From: Pseudomonas bharatica CSV86
Lineage (GTDB): Bacteria; Pseudomonadota; Gammaproteobacteria; Pseudomonadales; Pseudomonadaceae
DNA length: 64,000 nucleotides
NCBI RefSeq assembly: GCF_000319305.2
Contig: NZ_AMWJ02000001.1
Span: 2,209,001-2,273,000, forward strand
Reading direction: 5' to 3'
Shown here piece after piece: positions 48,378 to 59,700 of this stretch (positions are counted from its first letter, which is position 1; the number at the start of each line of letters is the position of its first letter). Made by a program: the position numbers and the translations under genes. The notes under the pieces are model-generated. The model saw nothing but the letters and a program-made list of their open reading frames with translations. It ran no database searches and had not been told where the DNA came from.

Positions 48378-49037
48378 ATGGCCGCAAAATTCCCGCTGCC
48401 GAACGGCGCTGCGCTGGAAATCGCCAGCGTTTTCGGCGCTGCCGTCGCCTTCACCGCCCTGACCAATGCTGCGCCACCGATGGCCACTGCCGCCGACCAC
48501 GACATTGCCAACGGCGACGTCCTGCTGGTCAGTTCCGGCTGGGCACTCATCGCCGATCGCGCTGTCAGCGCCACCAGCGTCGCAGCCGACACGTTTGCCC
48601 TGAAGGGCCTCAATACCACCAACGTGGACAAGTACACGCCGGGCGCTGGCGTAGGCTCGGTCCTCCCCGTGACTGCCTGGGCGCAGATCTCCAAGGTGAC
48701 CGCGTTCACTTCGGCCGGCGGTGAGCAGCAGTACCTGACCGTGGGCTATCTGGAGGATGACGACGACCGCCAGTTCCCGACCAACCGCAACCCGATCACC
48801 CTGTCGATCACCGTCGAGGACCAGCCAAGCGCGGCCTACGTCGCCCTGGTAGAGACCTACGGTGACAGCAAGGAACTCGTGGTGGTGCGCCTCAAGCTGC
48901 CAGGCGGCGACCAGATCCTCTACCCGGGCTACGTGAGCATCACCACCACCCCAACCATGGACCGGAACAGCCTCATGACGCGCACCATCAGCATCGCGCT
49001 GTCGGGCCGCCCTGTTCGCATCCTGGCCGGCGCGTAA
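48378..49037 (+). CDS. Major tail tube protein
   Basis: A 219-residue tube protein: DHDIANGDVLLVSSGWALIA, FALKGLNTTNVDKYTPGAGV and TMDRNSLMTRTISIALSGRP, typical of the lambda V-like group. Forms the tail with the tape measure. Confidence 0.82.
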   Translation: MAAKFPLPNGAALEIASVFGAAVAFTALTNAAPPMATAADHDIANGDVLLVSSGWALIADRAVSATSVAADTFALKGLNTTNVDKYTPGAGVGSVLPVTAWAQISKVTAFTSAGGEQQYLTVGYLEDDDDRQFPTNRNPITLSITVEDQPSAAYVALVETYGDSKELVVVRLKLPGGDQILYPGYVSITTTPTMDRNSLMTRTISIALSGRPVRILAGA

Positions 49038-49046
49038 GGAGCACTC

Positions 49047-49430
49047 ATGGCGAAGATCAAGATCGCGCAGAACCCCAAGTTCGCCGCTGTGGTGCAGGTT
49101 CCGCGCATTGGCGCCGAGCCGGCTCCAGTAGAGTTCCAGTTCCGCTACATGGACCGCGTTGCCCTTTCCTCGATGTTCGATCGCTGGAACAAGGCGCGGG
49201 ACGCCTGGGCAGTGAAGGTCCAGAAGGACGGTGCGAGCTGGGAGGAGGTCACCACTGGCGAAATCGCCCTGCAGGCCGAGCAGTTAGGCGAGATCGTCAT
49301 TGGCTGGGACCTGGAAGACGAGTTCAGTGCTGAGGCCATCGTTGACCTGGTGCGCACCTGCACCGGCGCTCCGAAGGCGGTCATCGATGCCTACCAGGCC
49401 GCCTACAGCCCGGCCCGCTTGGGAAACTGA
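49047..49430 (+). CDS. Tail assembly chaperone G
   Basis: A 127-residue chaperone for tape-measure assembly, lambda gpG counterpart (FQFRYMDRVALSSMFDRWNK; IVIGWDLEDEFSAEAIVDLV). It ends TTG GGA AAC TGA. The GGGAAAC at 49421-49427 is a -1 slippery heptamer in the correct frame, so part of translation should extend into GT. Confidence 0.88.
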   Translation: MAKIKIAQNPKFAAVVQVPRIGAEPAPVEFQFRYMDRVALSSMFDRWNKARDAWAVKVQKDGASWEEVTTGEIALQAEQLGEIVIGWDLEDEFSAEAIVDLVRTCTGAPKAVIDAYQAAYSPARLGN

Positions 49431-49744
49431 GAGCGGCGGCCAGGGCCTGCTACGAGCGCGGTCCCTCCGCCGAGCAACTGGCGGTGCTTGGGCTTACCCC
49501 GGGCGACATCGAGGAGGAAGTGGTGGAGGTCTGGCCAGACGCATGGTCAGCCTTCCGCTTGTTCGATGCCTTGGGCACACAGTGGCGGGTGGCTTCTGGA
49601 GGGCCCTCTGGCCTGGACTACACCGCCATACCCGCAACGGCCTCGATGCTCGGCATCAAGCGCCGCGACCTCACCGACATTTTTCCCGATCTCCGCGTCA
49701 TGGAGGTCGAGGCCTTGGCCGTCATGGCCGAATCGATGGAGTAG
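49427..49744 (+). CDS. GT extension by -1 frameshift (DUF1799)
   Basis: After slipping on GGGAAAC the frame reads LRAAARACYERGPSAEQLAV, then GLTPGDIEEEVVEVWPDAWS to the stop at 49744. The fused GT protein would be about 232 residues. No good start or ribosome-binding site exists for independent translation; the GTG at 49484 cuts off conserved-looking sequence. Confidence 0.82.
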   Translation: MRAAARACYERGPSAEQLAVLGLTPGDIEEEVVEVWPDAWSAFRLFDALGTQWRVASGGPSGLDYTAIPATASMLGIKRRDLTDIFPDLRVMEVEALAVMAESME

Positions 49745-49747
49745 ATC

Positions 49748-52700
49748 ATGACCACCATTGCCTCCCTCGGTCTACAGATCGATTCCGGTGATGCCGTCGA
49801 GGCCAAGGACAACCTCGACCAGCTGACTGATGCCGGCAAGCGCAGCGAGGAATCGGCCGCACGAACCGGGCGTGCCTGGGAGACTGCCCTGGGCAGCCTG
49901 CAGAGTGACACCCGGCAGATTGTGCAGGAGCTGCAGGCGCTCAACGCCAAGCAGACCGAGTTGGCACAGCAGATAGCTACCGTGGGGCGCGCCGTCACCA
50001 ACGCCTCCACTGCGTTCAGCAGCGCTGCAGCGAACATGGGTGCGTTTCGGGCCGAGGCCGCGCAGGCGGGCAAGGTGCAGGAGGCGCTCACCAGCGCTAC
50101 GGATGCCGGTGCCCAAGCTGGTCGGCGAGCTGCCGAATCCGCCGACGAGCAGCAGGCCAGGATCCTGGCCGTGGCCAAGGCCTCGCTGGAGGCCAGTCAG
50201 TACGTGCAGTCGCTCAACCGGGCGACCGAGCATAGCGCCGAAGTCACCGCCCAGGCGAACGCCGTTCTATCGGACAGTGCCAGCCGCCAGGCATCCATCA
50301 ACAGCCGTGCTCAGGCCCTCATCGCCACGGAGGAGCGCCAGGCGGAGGCGGCGAAGAAGGCCGCTGGCGCTCACCGGGAAGAAGGCCGGGCGCTCGAAGA
50401 ACTGCTGGGCAAGATCGACCCGACCATCGCGGCCATGAGCCGGCTGGACCAGATGGAGCAGAAGCTGAAGGGCTTCCGCACCAGCGGTGCGCTCGACGCG
50501 GAGACGTTCGGCGAGTACCAGGCGAAGATTGATCAGGCGCGTACTGCGCTTGGCGGCGCCGACGCTGCGCTGAACAGAACCGGCATGACGGCCAAGCAGA
50601 CCGCTGCAGCACTGCGCATGGTTCCGATGCAGTTCACGGACATCGTGACATCCATCGCAGGCGGCCAGCCTCTGATGATGGTGGCCATTCAACAAGGCGG
50701 GCAGTTGAAAGACTCCCTTGGGGGCATCGGTCCAGCAGCGAAGGCTATGGGAGGGTATATCGCCGGACTTATCAGCCCGCTAACGCTGAGCGCTGCAGCC
50801 GTAACTGGTCTGGCGGTGGCAGCGGCTGCGGGGGTAAGTGATCTCAACGAACTCAACAAGACCCTTGTTGCCACAGGCGGGATTGCAGGGAAGTCTTCTT
50901 CGCAGCTGGTTGAGTTGCAGAACAAGCTAGCCAATGGAAAGTACTTCAGCCAAGCGAATGAAGCATTGCTCGCACTGGTCGGCTCTGGAAAGCTCACTGG
51001 CGAGACATTTGATGCCGTTGCGGCAGCAGCCACCCAGCTGTCCGCCGCCACAGGCGAAAGCGCAGGAAAGTTCACGCAGATGTTTGTCGAGGCCAAGAGC
51101 GAGGTCACGGCCTTTGCGCTGGAGTTCAATTCCAAGTATCACGCGGTCACCTTGGCTACCTTTGAGCAGATTCAGGCCCTTGAAGATCAGGGGCGCCACA
51201 TGGATGCCTTGAAGCTCCTGGCAGGCGAAGTTTCGGAGGAGATGACCCGTCGCAACAAGGAGATAAGTGAGTCCACTAGGGGAATCGCCAAGCTGTGGGA
51301 TGACGCAACCAGTGCTGTGCGTAGGTATTGGAATGAGCTGAAGCAGGGGGTAGCGGCTGATCCTGATCATTTTCGGATGCAAGTACTGCAGCAGCAGGTT
51401 GCTGATATCGACAAGCAGTTCTGGTTCAGCGATAGCTCCCGGGACGCCCTGAAGAAGCAGTACACCGACGAAATTGCCTTGATCCAGAAGCGAATCGCTG
51501 CCGGCGTGAAAGAGCGCCAGGATCGCGCGGACGGTGAAGCGGCGATACAGAAGCAAGTCGACCTCCAGAAGAAGCTGAACGATCAGCTCGACAAGGCCAA
51601 CCCTGAGCGCAAGAGAGGAGAGGCGCTGCAAGACCTCAAGCAGCAATTCATTGATCTGCGTGACGCCGTGAAGGAAACGGGCAAACAGAGTCCTTTACTG
51701 GATGGTGTGTCCTTCGATGGTGACAAAATCTCAGGAGGTGCATTCGACACTCTTGCCAAGGGCATTGCAGACAGGAACAAGGACAAGGTCGGAAAGACCG
51801 CTCCGATTGATCTCTCAGGCTTCAACGACCAGAAAAACGCGCTGAGCGCCATCCTGTCTGAGTACAAGAACCACCAGAAGGAGTTGGATGCGGCGCAGAA
51901 GGCCGGGATCATCTCCCAGGAGTCGTACGCCTCCCAGCGAGCCGCAATCATCGAGCAGCAGAAGGGCGAGGTCACCCACGCCTACGAGTCTGAGATCAAG
52001 GCTCTGGAGGAGGCAAAAGGGAAGAGCACTACCAGTGCCCAGCAGCGCATCCAACTGGACCAGAAGATCGCTGATGCCCGCGCTGCCATGGTCAAGGCCC
52101 AGAAGGACGCCGACACCGAACTGGCGGTGCTGGCGACCAACGAGCAGGGCCGACTGGCCAAGCAGGCCAGGGCAGTGCAGACCTACACCGACGCCCTTGA
52201 CCGGCAGGTCCTGGCTTTGAGGTTGCAGGGCCAGCGCTCGGCCGATGGCCTTGGGCTCGGTGATCGGCGGCGCGGACTGCAGGATCAGCAGAACGGCATC
52301 ACCGACCGGATGAACCAGCAGCGCCTGGACCTGGCCAATCAGTACGGCGACGGCTCCCGTGGCATGAGCCTCGACGAGTACAACCAGAAGCTGGCAGCCC
52401 TGAGCAAGACCGAGAAGGACCTGCAAGAAACCACCATCGCCAACTACGACCAGATGACGGTCGCGCAGGGCGATTGGCGCAAGGGTGCATCCTCCGCCTT
52501 CCAGAACTATCTGGACCAGGCTAGGGATGTTGCCGGCCAGACGAGGGCGCTCTTCACCAGTGCCTTCACCAGCATGGAAGACGCTGTCGTGAACTTCGCC
52601 TTAGCTGGCAAGTTCTCGTTCTCGGACTTCACCAAGTCGATCCTGGCGGATATGGCGAGGATCGCGACACGCCAAGCCGCATCTGGGTTGCTGTCGAGTA

Positions 52701-53245
52701 TCGCCGGTACCGCAATCGGCGCCTGGTTTGGAGGTGGGGCGGGCGCTGCCTCGTCCGGAGCTTCGGGGGCAGCCAGCGCAGCGGGCTCGAGCGGTTTTGA
52801 CTACAGCCTTGGCAGTGCGTCATCGGGCATGACCTACACCCCGACGTTCTCGGATGGCGGCTTCACCGGTGAGGGTGGCAAGTACGACCCTGCCGGTATC
52901 GTCCATGCGGGTGAGTTCGTGCTTCGTCGGGAGGTGGTGAGCCAGCCTGGCATGCTCGGTTATCTCGAAATGCTCAACACCCGCGGCTATGCCGACGGCG
53001 GCTTGGTCACACCGCTTGCAGTACCTCGGCAGGTCTCCGGTCAGGCTGCGAGTGGAGCATCCATCCAGGTCAGCGCGGCTGTCAGCGTCAGCACTCAGGA
53101 TCAGGGCGGGCAGGGCATGGAGCTTGACCAAGCGCTGCTCCAGCAGAACATGCAGAAGCAGATGCAGGCTGCTGCTGAAAAGGCAGTGGCCGACTCCTGG
53201 CGCCCCGGAGGACTGAGTTACCGCAACGTAAACAGGAGAGGCTGA
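49748..53245 (+). CDS. Tail tape measure protein
   Basis: A 1165-residue tape measure that sets tail length. Long coiled coils fill residues 1-250 and 590-900. A hydrophobic segment lies near 340-375 ([20 protein letters not shown]). The lambda-type C-terminal domain is at about 930-985 ([20 protein letters not shown]), followed by a Gly/Ala/Ser-rich stretch. Follows the chaperones as in lambda. Confidence 0.93.
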   Translation: MTTIASLGLQIDSGDAVEAKDNLDQLTDAGKRSEESAARTGRAWETALGSLQSDTRQIVQELQALNAKQTELAQQIATVGRAVTNASTAFSSAAANMGAFRAEAAQAGKVQEALTSATDAGAQAGRRAAESADEQQARILAVAKASLEASQYVQSLNRATEHSAEVTAQANAVLSDSASRQASINSRAQALIATEERQAEAAKKAAGAHREEGRALEELLGKIDPTIAAMSRLDQMEQKLKGFRTSGALDAETFGEYQAKIDQARTALGGADAALNRTGMTAKQTAAALRMVPMQFTDIVTSIAGGQPLMMVAIQQGGQLKDSLGGIGPAAKAMGGYIAGLISPLTLSAAAVTGLAVAAAAGVSDLNELNKTLVATGGIAGKSSSQLVELQNKLANGKYFSQANEALLALVGSGKLTGETFDAVAAAATQLSAATGESAGKFTQMFVEAKSEVTAFALEFNSKYHAVTLATFEQIQALEDQGRHMDALKLLAGEVSEEMTRRNKEISESTRGIAKLWDDATSAVRRYWNELKQGVAADPDHFRMQVLQQQVADIDKQFWFSDSSRDALKKQYTDEIALIQKRIAAGVKERQDRADGEAAIQKQVDLQKKLNDQLDKANPERKRGEALQDLKQQFIDLRDAVKETGKQSPLLDGVSFDGDKISGGAFDTLAKGIADRNKDKVGKTAPIDLSGFNDQKNALSAILSEYKNHQKELDAAQKAGIISQESYASQRAAIIEQQKGEVTHAYESEIKALEEAKGKSTTSAQQRIQLDQKIADARAAMVKAQKDADTELAVLATNEQGRLAKQARAVQTYTDALDRQVLALRLQGQRSADGLGLGDRRRGLQDQQNGITDRMNQQRLDLANQYGDGSRGMSLDEYNQKLAALSKTEKDLQETTIANYDQMTVAQGDWRKGASSAFQNYLDQARDVAGQTRALFTSAFTSMEDAVVNFALAGKFSFSDFTKSILADMARIATRQAASGLLSSIAGTAIGAWFGGGAGAASSGASGAASAAGSSGFDYSLGSASSGMTYTPTFSDGGFTGEGGKYDPAGIVHAGEFVLRREVVSQPGMLGYLEMLNTRGYADGGLVTPLAVPRQVSGQAASGASIQVSAAVSVSTQDQGGQGMELDQALLQQNMQKQMQAAAEKAVADSWRPGGLSYRNVNRRG

Positions 53246-53583
53246 TGGCAATCGAAACGTTTCGCTGGGCCACCCAGCGCGGCGAGACACCAGACATCCA
53301 GTACCGAGTGAGGGAGTCCCGGTTCGGCGACGGCTACCGCCAAGTGGTCGGTGATGGCCCCAACAACAAGGAAGACAGCTACCCGGTGACCATCACCGGC
53401 GGAAAGGCCAGGGCCAAGGATGTCATGGACTTCTTCGACCGTCACGCCGGCGCAAAGGCGTTCCTCTGGACCACTCCACTGGGTGAGCTGGGCCTATTCA
53501 CCTGCAAAGACCCGAAGCCTACCCCGTTGGGTGGCGACCAGTTCAAGGTCGCTGCCACCTTCGAACGGGCTTTTCACCCGTAA
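53245..53583 (+). CDS. Minor tail protein M
   Basis: A 112-residue gpM-like protein (RVRESRFGDGYRQVVGDGPN; MDFFDRHAGAKAFLWTTPLG). Part of the tail tip. ATG overlaps the tape-measure stop (TGATG). Confidence 0.88.
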   Translation: MAIETFRWATQRGETPDIQYRVRESRFGDGYRQVVGDGPNNKEDSYPVTITGGKARAKDVMDFFDRHAGAKAFLWTTPLGELGLFTCKDPKPTPLGGDQFKVAATFERAFHP

Positions 53584-53592
53584 GGTACATCC

Positions 53593-54342
53593 ATGTCATT
53601 GACTCACGATACCCAGTTGCTCGAGCCGGGAAGCGAAGTGCTGCTGTTCGAACTCGACGGCTCGGATTGGGGAGCTGACATCCTCCGGTTCCACGGGCAC
53701 GCGATTCCGCACACCCCGGCAGAACTGGAGGCTGCTGGCGCAGATGCTGACCAGCTCCCTGCCAAGTCGATCTGGTGGCAGGGCGAAGAATATGGCGCCT
53801 GGCCGATGCAGATCGAGGGCATCAGTGCCAACTCGGACGGTACCGCGGTGCGTCCGAATCTCTCGGTAGGCAACGTTAACGGTCGCATCACCGCCTTGTG
53901 CCTCGCCTTCGATGATCTTTTGGAGTTCAAGCTGACCATTCGGCACACGCTGAAGCGGTACCTGGACGCAGAAAACTTCCCTCAAGGTAATCCTGAGGCC
54001 GATCCGGCCGAGGAGAGCATAGAGGTCTGGTTTCTTGACCAGAAGGTCTCCGAGAACGGGAGCGTGGTGGCCTGGGAGTTGGCCAGCCCCGGCGACGTGG
54101 GTGGTGAGACCCTTGGCCGGCAGATGACCCAGCTTTGCCACTGGGCCATGACCAACGGATACCGCGGCCCTGACTGTGGCTACACCGGCCCCTACTACGA
54201 CATGGACGGCAACCCGACCGATGACCCCGCGAAGGACCAGTGCAACGGCTGTCTCGACAGCGGCTGTATCGTCCGCCATGGCACTGGTAACCCTATCCCC
54301 TTCGGCGGCTTCCCCGCCGTGTCCCTGATCGCCAGGAGCTGA
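53593..54342 (+). CDS. Minor tail protein L
   Basis: A 249-residue gpL-like protein. Cysteines at LCHWA, PDCGYTG, NGCLDSGC and the region between fit the Fe-S cluster found in lambda gpL. Tail tip hub protein. Confidence 0.88.
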   Translation: MSLTHDTQLLEPGSEVLLFELDGSDWGADILRFHGHAIPHTPAELEAAGADADQLPAKSIWWQGEEYGAWPMQIEGISANSDGTAVRPNLSVGNVNGRITALCLAFDDLLEFKLTIRHTLKRYLDAENFPQGNPEADPAEESIEVWFLDQKVSENGSVVAWELASPGDVGGETLGRQMTQLCHWAMTNGYRGPDCGYTGPYYDMDGNPTDDPAKDQCNGCLDSGCIVRHGTGNPIPFGGFPAVSLIARS

Positions 54343-54344
54343 TG

Positions 54345-55100
54345 ATGCTGAAGCACATCCTCGCCGCCGTGCAGCAGCACGCCGCGGCAGAGTATCCGCG
54401 CGAGTGCTGTGGGCTGCTGCTAGCGGTCGGGCCCAAGCAGGTCTACTTCCCGTGCAACAATACGGCTACCGAGCCGACCGAGGAGTTCAGGATTGCGCCG
54501 GAGCAGTACGCCGAGGCGGAAGACCACGGCCAGGTGATCGGCATCGTGCACTCGCACCCGGACGCCACCAGCAGGCCGTCGCCGCGCGACCTGGCAATGT
54601 GCGAGGCCACAGGGTTGCCCTGGCACATCCTGTCCTGGCCGGAGGGCGATCTGCGAACGATCACCCCAACCGGCGACACGCCGCTGCTCGGTAGGCAATT
54701 CGTGCACGGCGCATGGGACTGCTGGCAGATCTGCGCAGACTGGTATGCGCGGGAATGGGGGCTGGAGTTCCCGGCCTACGCGCGGGAAGAGGGGTGGTGG
54801 GAGAGAGCGGAAGGCCCGAGCCTCTATGAGCAGGCCTACGAGGCTGCCGGATTCCAGCAGGTCAGCCAGCCACAGCGTGGCGATATGATCGTCATGGCCG
54901 TGGGGCGGACTGTGCACCCGAACCATGCTGGCATCTACCTGGGCGTCGACGCGGCGCTCCCCGGCGAGCGCGCGGAGGTGTTCGGGCCTGGGCCGTTCCT
55001 CCTCCACCACCTGTATGGCAGGCCATCAGAAATCATCGTGTTCGGCGGGCCTTGGCTCGACCGGACGCGCCTGGTGCTGCGACATCGGGATGCACGGTGA
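54345..55100 (+). CDS. Tail assembly protein K (JAMM plus NlpC/P60)
   Basis: A 251-residue protein with two hydrolase domains: N-terminal JAMM/Mov34 (GIVHSHPDATSRPSPRD) and C-terminal NlpC/P60 with the Cys in AWDCWQICADWY, His in HPNHAGIYLG. Cuts peptidoglycan during entry or processes the tail tip. ATG 54345 has the better spacing from AGGAG than ATG 54342. Confidence 0.9.
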   Translation: MLKHILAAVQQHAAAEYPRECCGLLLAVGPKQVYFPCNNTATEPTEEFRIAPEQYAEAEDHGQVIGIVHSHPDATSRPSPRDLAMCEATGLPWHILSWPEGDLRTITPTGDTPLLGRQFVHGAWDCWQICADWYAREWGLEFPAYAREEGWWERAEGPSLYEQAYEAAGFQQVSQPQRGDMIVMAVGRTVHPNHAGIYLGVDAALPGERAEVFGPGPFLLHHLYGRPSEIIVFGGPWLDRTRLVLRHRDAR

Positions 55101-55131
55101 TACAGTCCAGGTTTTCAATGGAGGGAGAACC

Positions 55132-55530
55132 ATGCGGATTTTGATTGCAGGCTTGGCGCTGATGGCGGTGGCGGGGTGTGCAACTTCACCCATTCCGGCG
55201 GAGCAAGCGGACCCGGTGCCGAGCTCCCGGTTGTTCGCCTTCCAGTCCCCGTCAAAAGATCAGGCAGTCATCGTGGTTACGAGAGACACGGGTTTTACCG
55301 GAGGCGGCTGCAACACCAAGGTCAGCATTGACGGTCGTCGCGCAGCAGAGATTGGTCCAGGTGAGACAGCAAAATTCTATGTGTCCCCTGGTGAGCGGAT
55401 GCTTTCCGCCTCCTCCTGCGGAAGCGGCTTGAAAGAACGTGAGACCACCATCCAGCCAGGAGGCACGAAGCGATTCAGGATATCGATCGATTCAGCGATG
55501 AGTCTCGACTTGTCGCCGACAGCCTATTAA
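55132..55530 (+). CDS. Lipoprotein inserted in tail operon
   Basis: A 132-residue lipoprotein: MRILIAGLALMAVAGC lipobox, then a beta-rich domain (QAVIVVTRDTGFTGGGCNTK; GRRAAEIGPGETAKFYVSPG) like DUF2846. Own ribosome-binding site and terminator between K and I. Possible receptor masking or superinfection exclusion; unproven. Confidence 0.72.
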   Translation: MRILIAGLALMAVAGCATSPIPAEQADPVPSSRLFAFQSPSKDQAVIVVTRDTGFTGGGCNTKVSIDGRRAAEIGPGETAKFYVSPGERMLSASSCGSGLKERETTIQPGGTKRFRISIDSAMSLDLSPTAY

Positions 55531-55533
55531 CAC

Positions 55534-55556
55534 AAGCCGCCTACGGGCGGCTTTTT
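55534..55556 (+). terminator. Terminator after lipoprotein
   Basis: AAGCCGCC-TACG-GGCGGCTT then TTT. Followed by ACCTGGAGGAAGC, the next ribosome-binding site. The block is nearly repeated at 56669. Confidence 0.88.
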
Positions 55557-55572
55557 CTTACCTGGAGGAAGC

Positions 55573-56162
55573 ATGGCGGCAACTGTTGCTCACTACTCCC
55601 CGATGACCATTATCAAGCTCTCTGGATCGTTGGCGCAGAAGTTTGGCCGAACGCACCGACGGCAGATCGATAGTGGTCAGGCCTGGGAGGTTTTCAGGGC
55701 GCTGAAAGCCACGATTCAGGGCTTCGAAGCGGAGATCAGGCGCCTCGATGGACTTGGTTTGCGCTTCGCCGTGTTCCGTAATCGGAAGAACGTTGGTCTC
55801 GAGAGTTTCGAACTGGGCGGCACTCGTGAGATTCGGATCGCGCCGGTGATTGCAGGTAGCAAGCGAGGCGGGATTCTTCAGACCATCATCGGCGCGGTAA
55901 TGATCGTTGTGGGAACTTATAGCGGGCAGGCCTGGGCTGTTCAGGGGGTGTGGCGCTGGTCGCTGGCGGGGTAATCCAGATGCTCAGTCCCCAGGCCAAG
56001 GGTCTCTCCCAGAGTGCCGCACCGGAGAACCTACCGAGCTACGCCTTCGGCAGCGCCAAGAACACCACTGCCAGCGGCAACCCGGTTCCAATCTGCATAG
56101 GAAAGCGCCGGTGGGGCGGGGCGATTATCAGTGCTAGTATTTACGCGGAGGATAAGTTATAG
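55573..56162 (+). pseudogene. Tail assembly protein I, 1-base deletion
   Basis: The gpI-like frame runs from MAATVAHYSPMTIIKLSGSL through GAVMIVVGTYSGQAWAVQG, then breaks at the five Gs of 55944-55948. The next frame continues VALVAGGVIQMLSPQAKGLS to the stop at 56162. One more G would join them into a 196-residue protein of normal gpI design. As written, the product is truncated at 133 residues. gpI is needed for tail tip assembly in lambda. Confidence 0.8.
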
Positions 56163-56185
56163 ATGGAAAAAACAAGGAGGTTGCC

Positions 56186-56632
56186 ATGCCAGGGATTGTT
56201 CAGTTTCTAGCCAAGAATGATCTATTAGAAGTCCGTCGGAATTGGCGGTTGCAGGTCACGGAAGTGCACGCCAAGGCTCTCTCGCTGACTTGGAATTACG
56301 TTTTGTTCGCTGAGTATGGGCGCTTTGTTTGCGCTGCGAAAGTTCTGAGCGTTACTAAATATCCCAATGAAGATGACTGTCGTTGGACGATTGAGTTTTC
56401 GAGTTTCAAAGAAAATCCCAGATTGAGTTTTTCGGCCGAAGGAATGGGAGGTCGGACAGAGTGGCTCGACGCTGGTAAGGACTCCGAGGTCTTTGCTCTG
56501 TTCGAGCAATCCGAACATATTCGTACGGAAGAAGACCCCAAGCTAAATATTTCGATCAATGAGGCTGTCGAGGCGCTTAGCCTCCGATATGACATTGCTG
56601 TAAGCAATATCAAGATTACGCTTCACAACTAG
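56186..56632 (+). CDS. Accessory protein between I and J, 148 aa
   Basis: MPGIVQFLAKNDLLEVRRNW, then a beta-rich body (YVLFAEYGRFVCAAKVLSVT) and a helical end. AT-rich compared with flanking tail genes. AAGGAGG upstream and terminator downstream mark it as an inserted gene. Function unknown. Confidence 0.65.
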   Translation: MPGIVQFLAKNDLLEVRRNWRLQVTEVHAKALSLTWNYVLFAEYGRFVCAAKVLSVTKYPNEDDCRWTIEFSSFKENPRLSFSAEGMGGRTEWLDAGKDSEVFALFEQSEHIRTEEDPKLNISINEAVEALSLRYDIAVSNIKITLHN

Positions 56633-56668
56633 CGTCTCCACAATATTCGTTTGAATTGCGTTTTCACA

Positions 56669-56691
56669 AGCCGCCTCCGGGCGGTTTTTTT
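56669..56691 (+). terminator. Terminator before J
   Basis: GCCGCC-TCCG-GGCGGT stem then a run of seven Ts. Followed by GCCTGGAGGAAAC and the J start. Near-copy of 55534-55572. Confidence 0.85.
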
Positions 56692-56706
56692 ATGCCTGGA
56701 GGAAAC

Positions 56707-59700
56707 ATGGGCGCAGCACTTCAGCTCGACGTCGTCGGCGCCAAGGGCGGCGAGAGCAAGCCGAAAACCCCGGTAGAGGCACCTGACAGCCTCCGGTCCA
56801 CCAACATCGCCAAGATATTGATCGCGGTGGGCGAGGGTGAGTTCGAGGGTGCGCCGACAGATCGGGATATCTACCTGGACAACACCCCGATCATGGATGC
56901 CAGCGGCAACGTGAATTTTCCGGGCGTGAAGTGGGAGTGGCGGCGTGGCTCTGTTGAGCAGGACTACATCCAGGGCATTCCCGCGATCGAAAGCGAGACC
57001 ACCACCAACGTCGAACTACGCAGCGACAACCCGTTCGTGCGCTCGCTGAGCAACACCCAGCTCTCCGCCGTGCGCCTGCGCTTCTCTTGGCCGCGCCTGG
57101 CCAGCCAGGACAATGCGGGCAACACCAACGGCTATCGCATCGACTACGCGATTGACGTGGCCACCGACGGCGGTCCCTATGTTGAGGCCCAGCCTGGCGC
57201 TGTGGACGGCAAGACCACCAGCGGTTATCAGCGCTCTGTGCGTGTTGACCTGCCAGCGGCGACCTCGGGCTGGCTGCTTCGCGTTCGTCGCCTGACGCCG
57301 AATAGCGGCAGTGACCGTGTCGCAGACACAATGATGATCGCCGGCTACACCGAGATCATCGACCAGAAGCTGCGTTACCCGAACACCGCGCTGCTCTACA
57401 TCGAGTTCGATGCCCAGCAGTTCCAGAACATCCCGTCCGTCACAGTCGATTGCAAAGCCCGGCGCTGGCCGGTGCCGAGTAACTACGATCCGGAAACCCG
57501 GGCCTATACCGGGATCTGGGACGGAACCTTCAAGCAGGCCTGGACCAACAATCCGGTGTGGGCGACCTACGGGATCTGCGTCGAAGACCGTTTCGGCCTG
57601 GGCAAGCGCATCCAGAGCTGGATGGTGGACAAGTGGGAGATGTACCGCATCGCCCAGTATTGTGACCAGCTTGTGCCCGACGGCGTTGGCGGCATGGAGC
57701 CTCGCTATCTCTGTGATCTGAACCTGCAGGGCAAGGCCGAGGCCTGGACACTGTTGCGCGACCTGTCCGCGATCTATCGCGGGATGGTGTACTGGGCCCA
57801 GGGCGCACTGATCATGCAGGCTGACATGCCCCGGGCGCAGGACATCGACTATGTCTTCACGCGTGCGAACGTCATCGACGGCGACTTCGTGTACGGCGGA
57901 GCCGAGCGCGGCACGCACTACAGTCGTGCCCTGGTCAGCTACGACAACCCGGCGAACAACTACGACACCGACGTCATCCCGGTCACTGACCTGGCGCTGC
58001 AGCGCCGGTACAGGGATCGGCCTATCGAGCTATCAGCGATCGGCTGCACCCGGGCCAGTGAGGCCCAGCGGCGCGGTAAGTGGGCGCTGCTGAGTAACAA
58101 CCAGGACCGCACCGTCACGTTCAAGACCGGTATGGAGGGCGCCAACGTGCTGCCTGGCTACGTCATTCCGGTTGCCGACGAACTCGTCGCCGGTAGGCCG
58201 AACGGCGGCAGGATCTCGGCCGTCGCCGGGCGCACGGTGACGCTCGACCGCGATACGCCCATCAAGCCTGGCGATCGGCTGATTGTGAACCTTCCCAATG
58301 GCACGGCCCAGGGCCGAACCGTTGAGTCGGTGGCGGGCCGTGCCGTGACGGTGACTGTCGCCTATGCGCTCCAGCCTGAGCCGCAGCTTCAATGGGCGAT
58401 CGACTACGAGGACCTGGCCGTCCAGCTGTTCCGGGTGCTGAAGCGCACCCGCACCACGGAAGGCGAGTACGAGTTCACTGCGCTGGAGTTCAACCCCAGC
58501 AAGTTCGCTGCTATCGACACCGGTGCGAAGCTTGACGAGCGGCCGATCAGCGTCATTCCGGTGACCACGGTACCGCCACCGGCGAGTGTGAGCCTGTCGT
58601 CCGGCTACGCGGTTGACCAGGGTATCGCTGTCAGCACCATGACGATCGCCTGGCCTGCTGTGGAGGGCGCCGTCGCGTACGACGTTGAGTGGCGCAAGGA
58701 CAATGGGAACTGGGTCCGCCTGCAGCGCAGCGGCACCACGAGTGTTGATGTGACTGGGATCTACGCTGGCGCATACCTGGCCCGCGTACGTTCTGTGAGC
58801 GGCTTCGACATCACATCGATCTGGCGCAACTCGGCGCTGACAGAGCTGAAAGGCAAGGAGGGCCTGCCGCCGGCAGTGGCGTTCCTGCAAACCACCCCTC
58901 TGGTCTATGGCACTCGCCTGGCCTGGGGCTTCCCCGCCGGCGCAGAAGACGCACAGCGCACCGAGATCTGGCAGAGCCAGACGACCAGTCGTGACGACGC
59001 TATCAAGCTGGGTGATTACGCATATCCGCAAGCTGAGCATGAGCTGCACGGCCTAGTGCCAGGCGCGTCGTTTTTCTATTGGGCGCGCCTCATCGACCGG
59101 TCCGGCAACATCGGCCCGTGGTATCCCGCGGGCGTTGGCGTCAACGGGCAGTCGAGCAGCAACGCCGCTGAATACGAGGAGTACTTCAAAGGGCAGATCC
59201 GCGAGAGCTCGTTGTACCAGTCCCTGCGTGAAGAGATCGAAAAGATCTCCGGGGAGGGCCCTGGCTCTGTCAACGATCGGCTTGATGAAGCGAAGGAAGA
59301 GCTGTACGAACGGATCAATGAGCTGACAGATGCTCTGGCGTATGACGAGACCAAGGCCTACGCCATTGGCGACGTAGTGCGCATGGGCCAGCGACTGTTC
59401 CAGGCCCGCGCGGCGGTACCTGCCGGCGCTGCACCGCCGGACCCTACCTATTGGGTGGATGTTGGCTCTATCGCCGAGACGGTTGACGCCATGGCGCTGC
59501 AGATTCAAACCCACACCGCCGCTATCGAGGAGCTCGACGGTCGGGTCACCGCATCAGCCAGCCAGTTGACTGCTCTACAGGCCGCATGGCGTGATGACAC
59601 CGGGGAGGGCGACCTAAACGACGCACTCGACGGCTGGCAGAGCAAGGCTCGGTTCGCAGACGAAGTCCGCACGCGGGCGTCGCAGAACGAAGCTGTTGTT

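Noticed and set aside
49484..49744. Independent DUF1799 gene starting at GTG 49484
   Set aside because: Coherent coding continues upstream to the GGGAAAC site and no ribosome-binding site precedes the GTG; a -1 frameshift explains it better.
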